Below, in pieces: positions 45,984-55,300 of a DNA stretch of 64,000 nt (position 1 is the stretch's first letter; each line of letters starts with the position of its first letter). Both the position numbers and the translations under genes were made by a program. The stretch is from assembly GCA_023957215.1 (NCBI GenBank), contig JAMLHH010000008.1, positions 31,886 through 95,885 of the forward strand, written 5' to 3'. The stretch comes from Chitinophagales bacterium (GTDB lineage: Bacteria > Bacteroidota > Bacteroidia > Chitinophagales > JADIYW01). The notes beneath the pieces are model-generated. The model saw only the letters and a program-made list of their open reading frames with translations. It did not search any database and was not told the DNA's origin.

Positions 45984-46481
45984 ATGAAACGCTCTGATTT
46001 CATCAAAACATTAGGTCTAGGAGCAGGAGGTCTGATACTACCCAATAATCCTTTTGTAAAGTCTAAAGAGATTAAAATCTATGACAATTATGTAAAAGGT
46101 ATTACCCATTACCAATACAAGAAAATAAGAGATGTTATCAAAGAGGGTGACAAACTGATTTTGAAAAGAGATGTCGAAAACAAATATGATAGCTTTGCTA
46201 TCAGAATCTTTTACAATGAATTTGCACTCGGATATATAGCTGCTTATGAAAACATAATCTTGGCCAATATGATAGATGCAGGTGTAGAATTAAAAGCTTA
46301 TGTAAGTGCCATAAATCTCCAAACAGATATTTACAACCAATTGTCAATATCGGTTTATGCAGAACTGATCATAGCGAATCCCAAATTGATAGCAAGTCTC
46401 TTATCGGAAAACAGAGCAGATGACGCACCTGATATTTATAGAAACAATGGTCGTTTCTTTGATTATGACCCTACATCTTAA
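45984..46481 (+). CDS. HIRAN-domain protein with Tat-like export signal
   Basis: 165 aa. The N-terminus MKRSDFIKTLGLGAGGLILP looks like a Bacteroidota twin-arginine signal (KR in place of RR, then a weakly hydrophobic Gly-rich stretch). A HIRAN domain covers ~35-135: VKGITHYQYKKIRDVIKEGDKLILKRDVENKYDSFAIRIFYNEFALGYIAAYENIILANMIDAG. This keeps the L..L.RE..N.yD..Ai.v....lGYi...n..la pattern. HIRAN normally binds DNA ends inside HLTF/Rad5-type proteins, so an exported stand-alone form is unusual. It converges with the PLP-enzyme gene (overlap of 4 nt). Function unknown. Confidence 0.75.
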   Translation: MKRSDFIKTLGLGAGGLILPNNPFVKSKEIKIYDNYVKGITHYQYKKIRDVIKEGDKLILKRDVENKYDSFAIRIFYNEFALGYIAAYENIILANMIDAGVELKAYVSAINLQTDIYNQLSISVYAELIIANPKLIASLLSENRADDAPDIYRNNGRFFDYDPTS

Positions 46482-47692
46482 ACTGCGTCTAATGCTTGTG
46501 CAAAGTCCGCTATGATGTCTTCGATATATTCTATCCCGACAGAACTTCTTATCATTCCGTCAGTGATACCTATTGCTAATCGCTTATCTCTTGGGACGAC
46601 ACTATGACTGGTGGAGGCCGGATGTGTTACCAAAGTATCTGTTGTACCGAGTGACGCAGTACGGGTACAAAACTTGATATTTTTTTGAAACTTGATTCCG
46701 GCATCTAATCCACCTTCTAATTCAAAACTCATCATTCCTGTAGGACCAAACATTTGATTTTCTGCCAATTCTTGGTCAGGATGTGAATCCAAACCTAAAA
46801 AGTTGACTTTTTTGATTTTGGGGTGAAAAGACAAAAATTCAGCTAACTGTTGCGCATTTTGCTGGTGTTGTACCATTCTCAATGGCAAGGTTTTGATACC
46901 TATATTTAAAAGATAGGCTTCAAACGGACTTAAAATACCGCCGAAGTTTTTCTGAATTTTATATGCTTTTTGAAAATCTTCTTCATTTTTCACAACCACC
47001 GCACCCGAAAGACCTGTACCATGACCGTTCATAAACTTGGTAGAAGAATAAACGATAATATCAGCTCCAAATCTAAAAGGTTGTTGGGCATACGAAGTGG
47101 CAAAAGTATTATCTACAATTACCTTTATATCGTATTGTTTTGCAAGGTCAGCAACTGCTTTGATATTAACACAAGAAAGTGTAGGATTAGCAGGGGTTTC
47201 CAAATAGACCACTCTGATAGTAGGATTAGCTTGGATGATTCTTTTGACCTTTTCCATGTCTTTAAAGTCACTATCCACGCTTTCAACCCCTAATGCTTTG
47301 AAGCTATTGTGTATCAAATCACTGCTTGCACCATACGTAACGGCTTGGCATAAAACGGCATCTCCACTTTTTAATTGTGATAATAAAGCTGAACTAATCG
47401 CAGCCATACCGGATGCAAAAAGTAAACCTTTAGCTTCTTTGACTTCATCTACATCACAAGCTTCTAAGTCGGCAATCTTTTGAGCAACAAATCCTACGCT
47501 CGGATTTCCAAATCTTGTGTAAATAGGAATTTTATTCTCACCTCTAAAAAATGCAAATGCAGCATCCAAATCTTCATACGTAAATGTGGATGTAGCATAA
47601 ATAGGAGGTATATGACCATGATTGTTTTCTATGGAAGGATCTTTAACGCATATACTTTTGTAGTGCGTGTTTCTTATATTATCAGTATTCAT
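46478..47692 (-). CDS. Trans-sulfuration PLP enzyme (O-acetylhomoserine sulfhydrylase / methionine gamma-lyase type)
   Basis: 404 aa from the ATG at 47692, chosen because it starts after the dihydroorotase stop; a longer start at 47713 would overlap it. The family signatures are PPIYATSTFTYED, YTRFGNPSVGFVAQKIADLE, LETPANPTLSCVNI and the PLP lysine in VYSSTKFMNGHGTGLSGAVV. The TRASLGTTDTLVTHPASTSHS end differs from the 33151 paralogue and fits methionine gamma-lyase or acyl-homoserine sulfhydrylase. It lies 7 nt downstream of the dihydroorotase gene on the same strand, probably in one transcript. Confidence 0.88.
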   Translation of the reverse strand: MNTDNIRNTHYKSICVKDPSIENNHGHIPPIYATSTFTYEDLDAAFAFFRGENKIPIYTRFGNPSVGFVAQKIADLEACDVDEVKEAKGLLFASGMAAISSALLSQLKSGDAVLCQAVTYGASSDLIHNSFKALGVESVDSDFKDMEKVKRIIQANPTIRVVYLETPANPTLSCVNIKAVADLAKQYDIKVIVDNTFATSYAQQPFRFGADIIVYSSTKFMNGHGTGLSGAVVVKNEEDFQKAYKIQKNFGGILSPFEAYLLNIGIKTLPLRMVQHQQNAQQLAEFLSFHPKIKKVNFLGLDSHPDQELAENQMFGPTGMMSFELEGGLDAGIKFQKNIKFCTRTASLGTTDTLVTHPASTSHSVVPRDKRLAIGITDGMIRSSVGIEYIEDIIADFAQALDAV

Positions 47693-47699
47693 TCTTTTG

Positions 47700-49043
47700 T
47701 TATTTTCTATCAAATTTTAATCTTTCACCTCTTACATTCTTTTGTATCTCTCCATTCAAAAATGCAGGCTGACCACTTACAAAAGTATGTACTACTTGAG
47801 CTGACATTTTTTCTCCTTCAAGCGGCGACCAAGCACATTTATGCAAGATATTTTCTTTGCTCACTGTCCATTGACGTTGCATATCTACGATTGCCAAATC
47901 AGCTTTGTATCCTTCTCTGATGAAACCCCGCTTTTCAATATTGAAGCAGATAGCCGGAGCATGAGCCATTTTTTCGACTACTTTTTCTAAAGAAATCTTT
48001 CCTTGGTTGACATAATTCAGCATCAACGCAAGACTGTGTTGTACAAGCGGAAGTCCGGAAGGGGCTTTAAGATATACTTGTTGCTTTTCCTCCCAAGTAT
48101 GTGGCGCATGATCTGTACCTATTACATCTATTCTATCATCTAAAAGTGCCGTCCAAAGTGCATTTCTATCTTCTTTTGTTTTAATAGACGGATTGCATTT
48201 GATTTGTGTTCCTAATCCGGCATAATCTTCTTGACTATAATGTAAATGATGCACACAGACTTCTGTCGTGATTTTTTTATTTTTTGTCAAAGCTTCATTT
48301 AAAAATAGAGCAGTTTCTAATTTTGAGGTCGTATGCAAAAGGTGAAATCTCGTATTAAATTCTTTTGCCATACTCATCGCAAAACTTGTAGATTTCAAAC
48401 AACCTATATCAGAGCGTATTTCTGCATGTAAATTAACAGGAATATTTTCACCGTAAATCGTTTTGTACTTCTCTATATTTTTATGGATAATAGCATCATC
48501 TTCACAATGTGCTGACACTAAAATATCTACTTTAGAAAATAAATCTCTCAAAGTTTTATCGTCATCTACCAAAAGATTGCCGGTGGAGCACCCCATAAAA
48601 ATCTTGATACCACATACTTGTGTTTTATCCGTTTTGAGAACTTCTTCAATATTCGTATTGGAAGTACCCATATAAAAGGAATAATTTGTCAAAGAAGTTT
48701 GTGATGCAGTATTATATTTCTCTTGCAAAAGCTCTTGTGTGGTAGCAGCAGGAACTGTATTGGGCATTTCCATAAAAGAGGTCACACCTCCCGCCACGGC
48801 AGCAGCAGATTCGGAAGCAATATTGGCTTTCTGTGTCAATCCGGGTTCTCTGAAATGCACATGGTCATCAATAATTCCAGGCAAAACATGCAAACCTTCT
48901 ACATTGATTTCTTTTGCTGAAGGGTGATGAATCTGCTTGTCAATTTTGATGATGAGCCTATCCTCTATTAAAATATCTGCCTGAAAAGTCTTACCCTCAT
49001 TGACAATTGTACCACCTTTTAACAAGAAACATGTTTTTGCCAT
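47700..49043 (-). CDS. pyrC: Dihydroorotase
   Basis: 447 aa amidohydrolase of class I. DDHVHFREPGLTQKANI carries the first metal His pair. The metal-bridging position normally held by carboxy-Lys falls in SFYMGTSNTN...CGIKIFMGCSTG. The other metal ligands are in SAHCEDD and LLHTTSK, with GTDHAPHTWEEK near the C-terminus. It closes carbamoyl-aspartate to dihydroorotate in pyrimidine synthesis. The start at 49043 follows a TAATTTTG -7 box by 15 nt. The PLP enzyme lies 7 nt downstream. Confidence 0.93.
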   Translation of the reverse strand: MAKTCFLLKGGTIVNEGKTFQADILIEDRLIIKIDKQIHHPSAKEINVEGLHVLPGIIDDHVHFREPGLTQKANIASESAAAVAGGVTSFMEMPNTVPAATTQELLQEKYNTASQTSLTNYSFYMGTSNTNIEEVLKTDKTQVCGIKIFMGCSTGNLLVDDDKTLRDLFSKVDILVSAHCEDDAIIHKNIEKYKTIYGENIPVNLHAEIRSDIGCLKSTSFAMSMAKEFNTRFHLLHTTSKLETALFLNEALTKNKKITTEVCVHHLHYSQEDYAGLGTQIKCNPSIKTKEDRNALWTALLDDRIDVIGTDHAPHTWEEKQQVYLKAPSGLPLVQHSLALMLNYVNQGKISLEKVVEKMAHAPAICFNIEKRGFIREGYKADLAIVDMQRQWTVSKENILHKCAWSPLEGEKMSAQVVHTFVSGQPAFLNGEIQKNVRGERLKFDRK

Positions 49044-49058
49044 TCAAATTCTTTTTTT

Positions 49059-49066
49059 CAAAATTA
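49059..49066 (-). promoter_or_regulatory. Bacteroidota -7 box (TAATTTTG) for the dihydroorotase gene
   Basis: On the minus strand TAATTTTG matches TAnnTTTG and ends 15 nt before the ATG. Confidence 0.5.
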
Positions 49067-49202
49067 CAGATTAAAGACAGCTTTTTTCAAGGATTTGAAT
49101 GAATTATGTGTTAACTGCTATTTTCTTTCAGTAAATGATTGAAATTTTTGTGTAACGGCTTTCAAATTAGTTTCGCTTTCTTATCTTAGCACACTCAATT
49201 GA

Positions 49203-49277
49203 GGGCAATTAGCTCAGTTGGTTTAGAGCGCAGCCTTGACAGGGCTGAGGTCACAGGTTCGAATCCTGTATTGCCCA
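49203..49277 (+). tRNA. tRNA-Val (anticodon GAC)
   Basis: A full cloverleaf: acceptor GGGCAAT / ATTGCCC, a D arm GCTC...GAGC, anticodon stem CAGCC / GGCTG with loop TTGACAG (anticodon GAC), and T arm ACAGG-TTCGAAT-CCTGT. The discriminator base is A and the CCA end is not encoded. GAC reads GUC/GUU valine codons. It is a single tRNA gene with a T-run about 15 nt downstream. Confidence 0.96.
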
Positions 49278-49668
49278 CTTCACTGATTTAGCTTTTTTCT
49301 TTGTATTCTAATTTTGAAATTAAAAAATACTACGAAGTTAAGTATAGTTATTGAAGTGTCACCTGATTTTGCTATGAAAAATGACCATACACACCATTAG
49401 ATTTTCTTATTAGATTTTATTGGTTGTTATATTTTATTTCTAGGCTCTGAAAAATAGATGCCAACAGTAAACCGCCTGAACTTTCAAATCAATTTGAAAA
49501 TAATCTATTCATCAATTGGATAATGAAGCACTAGTTGAAGAGAAATACCTCAAATGAACAATTAGAAGTTCAACTCACGCTTCATACAGCCAATCTTACC
49601 CCTATGTAACATAAGTAGCCATTATGCTCAAATAACTTGTATTTCTTTGTGGCAGAAAACAAGTAGAT
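49278..49668. other. 391-bp intergenic region, no gene seen
   Basis: Between tRNA-Val and the efflux operon. I find no open frame with family-like content, no clear hairpin terminator and no -7 box that I would trust. Being next to a tRNA gene it was checked for an attachment-site duplication; no repeat of the tRNA 3' end was found in this gap. Confidence 0.5.
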
Positions 49669-50967
49669 ATGAATATAAAACGATTTTTTTGGCTATCTGT
49701 AGGTGCATTGACCAGTACCGTCGTGTTTGCACAAACAGAAATTTTACAGTTAGAAGAAGCTATTATGGCCGCACACGCCAACAACAAAAACATTGAAAAA
49801 GCTGAGAAAGATATTGAAATTGCAAATACACAATACAAAAAAAGCACAGCGATTTTCTTACCACAAGTAGGGCTGTCTTATACAGCGATGACAACCAACA
49901 ATCCACTCAATGCTTTTGGTTTTAAGTTACAACAAGGAAGCATTACACAAAATGATTTTAACCCTGCCCTACTCAACAATCCTGACAACACAGGTGATTT
50001 TATGACGCAAGCAAAATTGGAGCAACCGATTTTTAATGCGGATATGCTTTATAAAAGAAAAGCAGCTAAAGCACAAATAGAAATCAAAGGTTTACAAAAA
50101 GATAGAATCAAAGATTACATACAAATGTTGACCGAAAATGAGTTTATGCAGCTACAGTTTACTTATGAGGCGGTAGATGTGATTAAAGAAGCTTTGGAAA
50201 CAGCTAATGCACTTTACAAACGCACCAATGATTTTTATGAGCAAGGTTATGTACAAAAATCTGACATGCTAAATGTAGGCGTACATATCAAAGCGATAGA
50301 AACTCAACTAAAAAGCACTGAAAATATGATAGAAAATTCTTCTGATCAATTGAGTGTTTTGATGGGAAAACCTACAGGTACCATTTATCAAGTAGAAGAA
50401 TTGCAAGCTTTGATACCTCTTGAAGTTGTCAGCATTCCTGATAATCGTTCAGATTTTAAAGCTATGGAAAAAGGTATGGCTGCTTATGATTTGATGAAAA
50501 AAAGTAGCAAGATGTCATTTGTACCTAAGTTGAACGGATTTGCAAGTTACCAGTTCAACGATGCGAAGTTTGGAAGATTTCGTGCTAGATCTTATTTAGC
50601 AGGTTTGCAACTTTCATGGAATGTATTTCAAGGCAATACTCAAAAACATGAAATCGCAGAAAATCAATTAGAAAGAGAAAAGTTAGAAATTGATTTAGAA
50701 AATATGAAAACAGAGAGTGAGAAAGAATTACTCAAAGCTCAAAGAACTTTAATCGATGCAGATTTTCAAATCAAACAAGCTTTAAAAGCTATAGAACAAT
50801 CTGAAGAAGCACTCAATATTACTCAAGCGAGATATGAGCAAGGTTTGGAAAACATCACCAATGTGCTGATGGCTCAAACTCAACTATCTCAACAAAGACT
50901 ATCATTAAAGCAAGCTGTTTTAATAAAACATGACACTTGCTTATATCCAATTTTTAACTGCAAGTAA
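49669..50967 (+). CDS. TolC-family outer-membrane efflux channel (C-terminus frameshifted)
   Basis: 432 codons. The signal peptide is MNIKRFFWLSVGALTSTVVFAQ. Two OEP repeats follow: ILQLEEAIMAAHANNKNIEKAEKDIEIANTQYKKS...FLPQVGLSY, then MKKSSKMSFVPKLNGFASYQFND...ALNITQARYEQGLENITNVLMAQTQLSQQRLSLKQAVL. The last 13 residues (HDTCLYPIFNCK region) do not fit the family, but the +1 frame across the same bases reads MTLAYIQFLTASN followed by a stop, the expected TolC end. One extra A in the AAAA run near 50926 would explain it. It is the first gene of the RND efflux operon. Confidence 0.87.
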   Translation: MNIKRFFWLSVGALTSTVVFAQTEILQLEEAIMAAHANNKNIEKAEKDIEIANTQYKKSTAIFLPQVGLSYTAMTTNNPLNAFGFKLQQGSITQNDFNPALLNNPDNTGDFMTQAKLEQPIFNADMLYKRKAAKAQIEIKGLQKDRIKDYIQMLTENEFMQLQFTYEAVDVIKEALETANALYKRTNDFYEQGYVQKSDMLNVGVHIKAIETQLKSTENMIENSSDQLSVLMGKPTGTIYQVEELQALIPLEVVSIPDNRSDFKAMEKGMAAYDLMKKSSKMSFVPKLNGFASYQFNDAKFGRFRARSYLAGLQLSWNVFQGNTQKHEIAENQLEREKLEIDLENMKTESEKELLKAQRTLIDADFQIKQALKAIEQSEEALNITQARYEQGLENITNVLMAQTQLSQQRLSLKQAVLIKHDTCLYPIFNCK

Positions 50968-51013
50968 TTAATCATTAGAAAAAAATAAGTTATGAATAGA
51001 CAAATTAAAATTC

Positions 51014-52096
51014 TTGGCATTAGGTTTAGCACTTTCATTGTCACTGTATTCTTGCAAGTCAACAGATACAGAAGTTGACGATAGTCAGGTAGATCCAATC
51101 AAAGTGAGTATATCCAAACCTGTCTTGAATGAAAACGGTTCGCTCATCACTTCTAGCGGTGTTGTACAATCAGTACAAACTGCTCACATCAGTACACGTA
51201 TGATGGGTACGATTACCAGTGTGAATGTGGATATCGGTTCTCATGTGAGTAAAGGACAAGTTTTATTTACTGTCAACTCATCTGACATCGATGCAAAAGG
51301 TGGACAAGTAGATGCAAATATTACAGTAGCTGAAGCTGCACTTAGAAATGCAGAAAAGGATTACGAACGTTTTAAAACTCTTTTTGAGAAAAACAGTGCA
51401 ACTGCAAAGGAATTAGAAAATGTCACTTTGCAATATGAAGCAGCAAAAGCACAAGTAAAAGCTGCCAAAGAGATGAAAAATGAAGTCAACGCAAACCTTC
51501 AATACGTCAGAGTGACTGCACCTTTTTCTGGAGTGATTACTCAAAAAATGATAACTGTAGGAAATATTGCTAGTCCAGGAATGCCGGCATTGGTTTTAGA
51601 AAGTTCAGGTGCATTAGAAATTGCTACAACAGTTTCTGAAAGTGAAATTGTAGCCATTAAATCAGGAATGAATGCAGAAGTTTCTATTTCCTCTATTCAA
51701 GAAACTTTTACTGGAAAGGTCAGTAAAACAAGTTCATCTTCTTCTATGACAGGTGGTCAATACATAGTGAAAATATCTATCCCGGCAGAAGCTCAAAAGA
51801 AAGTTTTATCAGGTATGTATGCCAATATCGCTTTTGAAGGAACAGAAAACACTCGTACCAGCTCCGGACAAACAGCAAGTGCAGTATTCGTATCAGAAGA
51901 TGCTATTGTACACAGAGATGAATTGACCGGACTTTATACCGTTTCAGATAACAATACTGCGCTCTTGAGATGGGTAAGATTGGGTAAATCCGCAGGCGGT
52001 CAAGTAGAAGTCATCAGTGGACTTTCTTCCGATGAAGCTTATATCGTAAAAAGTGATGATAGACTTTATAATGGGGTGCCGGTGATTGTTCAATAG
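51014..52096 (+). CDS. RND efflux periplasmic adaptor, lipoprotein (start region frameshifted)
   Basis: 360 codons from a TTG. The protein starts inside a lipoprotein signal (ALGLALSLSLYSC|KS). The true start is probably the ATG at 50992 (MNRQIK...), which is one base out of frame; deleting one A between 50992 and 51013 gives MNRQIKFLALGLALSLSLYSC. The mature part has barrel-sandwich/lipoyl halves (TSVNVDIGSHVSKGQVLFTVNSSD and VTAPFSGVITQKMITVGNIASPGMPAL), a coiled-coil hairpin (~105-160) and a C-terminal beta domain. It links the pump to the TolC-like channel. Its TAG stop is the first triplet of the heptamer array. Confidence 0.87.
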   Translation: MALGLALSLSLYSCKSTDTEVDDSQVDPIKVSISKPVLNENGSLITSSGVVQSVQTAHISTRMMGTITSVNVDIGSHVSKGQVLFTVNSSDIDAKGGQVDANITVAEAALRNAEKDYERFKTLFEKNSATAKELENVTLQYEAAKAQVKAAKEMKNEVNANLQYVRVTAPFSGVITQKMITVGNIASPGMPALVLESSGALEIATTVSESEIVAIKSGMNAEVSISSIQETFTGKVSKTSSSSSMTGGQYIVKISIPAEAQKKVLSGMYANIAFEGTENTRTSSGQTASAVFVSEDAIVHRDELTGLYTVSDNNTALLRWVRLGKSAGGQVEVISGLSSDEAYIVKSDDRLYNGVPVIVQ

Positions 52097-52275
52097 ACGA
52101 TAGACGATGGACGATGGACGATGGACGATAGACGATAGACGATGGACGATGGACGATGGACGATAGACCACTGACCACAAAACTGTGGACTGTTGACTGT
52201 GGACTGTTACCGTGGACTGCCGACTGCCGACTGCGGACTGCGGACTGCCGACTGCCGACTGCGGACTGCCGACCA
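52094..52275 (+). repeat. Heptanucleotide tandem repeat array between adaptor and pump genes
   Basis: Two 7-bp families lie in tandem. 52094-52170 holds eleven units of TRGACGA (R = A or G; the last is TAGACCA), in the order A A G G G A A G G G A. After a short bridge with CTGACCA, 52186-52275 holds TGGACTG/TTGACTG units with one 6-bp unit, then YSGACTG units (CCGACTG, CGGACTG), ending CCGACCA. The period is 7 throughout apart from two short breaks. It fills most of the 210-bp gap before the pump ATG. Confidence 0.93.
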
Positions 52276-52306
52276 AAACAAAGTTTTTAACCAAAAAAAA
52301 TAAATT

Positions 52307-55300
52307 ATGCAAAATGGAATTTCAGGAAAAATAGCCAAAGCTTTTATACAATCTAAGCTGACAGTGCTATTGACCTTCGCAGGAATATTATTGGGGATTT
52401 ATAGCGTGTATATGATTCCTCGTGAGGAAGATCCTCAGATAAAAGTACCTATGATAGATGTTTTCATAGGTTATCCGGGTGGGACACCTAAAGAAGTAGA
52501 AACGAAAGTGACTGCTCCACTGGAAAAAATCATTTCTAATATCAAAGGAGTAGAACATATTTACTCTACCAGCATGGACAATCAAGCCATGTTTATCGTA
52601 CAGTTTTTTGTAGGAGAAGACTATGAAGCTTCACAAGTAAAACTATATAGTGAGCTCCTTAAAAACATGGATAAATTACCAGAGAATGCTACCATGCCGA
52701 TGATTAAACTCAGAAGCATAGATGATGTACCTATTTTCGGATTAACACTTTGGAGTGAAAGATATTCAGATGCACAATTGCGTCAAATCGGTGATTATAT
52801 AGCTGATGATCTAAAGAAAACTCCAGATGTTTCTGATGTGAAAGTTGTAGGCGGAAGAAGTAGAGAAGTGAAAGTGCTTTTAGATAAAAATAAAATGGAA
52901 GCACACCAAATCGACATTCTTAGCATCAAAGAAATACTTGAACCACAAAACATTCAACTTCCAGGTGGAATTTTGAGAGAGAACAATCAAGCTGTTTCAA
53001 TTAAAACCGGTAACTTTTTGAGTAGTGCAGAAGATGTAAAAAATCTAATTGTAGGAGTCAATCAACAGCAACCTGTTTTTATGTATCAAATTGCTGATGT
53101 AGAAGATGGACTAGCTTCTCCTTCTCAATATGTAACTTATAGTTATGCAAAAGGTGACAGCAAAAATGCTCAAGCTTATCCGGCAAACTATCCGGCTGTA
53201 ACTGTAGCTGTACAAAAGAAAAGCGGTAGCGATGCAATGGCATTGACCAAAAAATTAGAAGAGCAAATCAAAGAGCTTCAAAAAACATTGATTCCTTCAG
53301 ATGTACAAACTTCTATTACAAGAAACACCGGAGAAACAGCTTCTGAAAAAGTTGCAGAACTGCTTTTACACTTAGCGATTGCTATCGTAGCTGTTACAGC
53401 ATTCGTTATGTTAGCAATGGGTTGGCGAGGAGGTATGGTGGTTTTCTTATCTGTGCCAGTCACTTTTGCATTGACTTTGATGTCATACTATTTCTTAGGT
53501 TACACACTCAATAGAATTACACTTTTTGCTTTAGTATTTATTGTAGGTATTGTGGTGGATGACTCTATCATTATCGCAGAAAATATGCACAGACACTTCA
53601 AGTTAAAAAAACTACCTTTCTTGCAAGCAGCTATATTTTCTATCAATGAAGTAGGTAATCCTACGATTTTGGCAACATTCACTGTTATTGCAGCTGTTTT
53701 ACCTATGGCTTTTGTAAGTGGTATGATGGGACCTTATATGAGCCCTATGCCTATCGGTGCAGCAGTAGCAATGTTTTTATCTTTAATAGTAGCATTGACT
53801 TTAACACCTTATTTGGGTTATATTTTCTTACGTGAAAAAGATAAAAAAGGCGAGAAAAAAGAAGAGCCTGCTGCTTTAGAAGATGGTAAACTCTTTAAAA
53901 TCTATGACAAGGTTTTACACCCGATGCTAGATAATAGAGCTAAAAGATATGGCTTTGTGATTGTTACAGGTATTCTTTTATTAGTATCTCTGACTTTCTT
54001 CTACTTCCAGTGGGTCAAAGTAAAAATGCTTCCTTTTGACAATAAAAATGAGTTCCAAATCATCGTAGATATGCCAGAAGGTACTACACTAGAAGAAACT
54101 CAAGCTGTCACTCTGGAAATTGCATCTTATTTAGATCAAGAACCTATGGTGACTAATTATCAAACCTACGTAGGTACGTCCTCTCCTATTACCTTTAACG
54201 GATTAGTGAGACATTACGATTTGCGAATGGGAGATCATGTAGGTGATATACAAGTAAATATCATCCGAAAAGAAGATAGAAAAATACAAAGCCATGAAAT
54301 CGTCACCGAGATGCGTAGAAAAATACAACCAGTGGCTGAAAAACACAATGCAAATCTAAAATTTGTAGAAGTGTCTCCTGGTCCTCCAGTGATGTCCACG
54401 CTTTTAGCTGAGATTTACGGTCCTGATGATGATGCAAGATTAGATATAGCTCGACAAGTAAAACAGCTCATGGCGGATGACCCTAACGTAGTAGATTTAG
54501 ATTGGAATGTGGAAGCTGAACAGACTGAATATACTTTCGTAGTAGATAAAGAAAAAGCAATGCGCAGAGGTATTGTGCCACAACAAATTGCTTATACTGT
54601 CAATGGTATATTATCAGGAATGAATGCAGGAGTTTTACACCGCTCTGAAACTTATCGTCAGACTCCTATTCGTTTACAACTTAGTGATGACAATAAAGGT
54701 CGATTATCTGATTTAGATAATATTACTATCAAAAACCAATATGGAATGATGGTAGCTCTTTCAGATTTAGGTCAATGGGAAAAAGGTATAAAACCAAGAA
54801 GTATCACTAGAAAAGATCAAAAGCCAGTCATCTTTTTAATGGCAGATATGGCAGGTGAATTAGAAAGTCCAATCTATGCCATGACAGATATTTCTGACAA
54901 ACTTAGTCAAGTACAATTACCTGAAGGATATACACTTCAAGAAGAATACACTTCAGCACCAGAAAACAATGAAAACTATTCGTTAAAATGGGATGGAGAA
55001 TGGCAAATCACCTACGAAGTCTTTAGAGATTTGGGAATTGCGTTTGCAGTAGTGATTGTCTTGATTTATATCTTGATTGTAGGGTGGTTCCAAAACTTCA
55101 TGACACCTATAGTAGTGTTAACTGCTATTCCACTTTCATTAATAGGAATTATTTTAGGTCACAGAGTGATGGGAGCATATTTTACAGCTACATCTATGAT
55201 AGGCTTCATTGCATTGGCAGGTGTGATGGTGAGAAACTCTATCCTTTTGATAGACTTTATCAATATCCGATTAAAACAAGGTGAAGGACTCAAACAAGCT

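Noticed and set aside
49203..49668. Integration site at tRNA-Val
   Set aside because: No integrase gene and no duplicated tRNA 3' end were seen in the following gap.
52094..52275. CRISPR array
   Set aside because: The period is 7 bp with no unique spacers, and no cas genes are near.
51944..52312. Minus-strand 122-codon frame with QSAVGS/SSIVHR repeats
   Set aside because: It is the translation of the heptamer array and of the adaptor antisense strand; there is no start context and no family.
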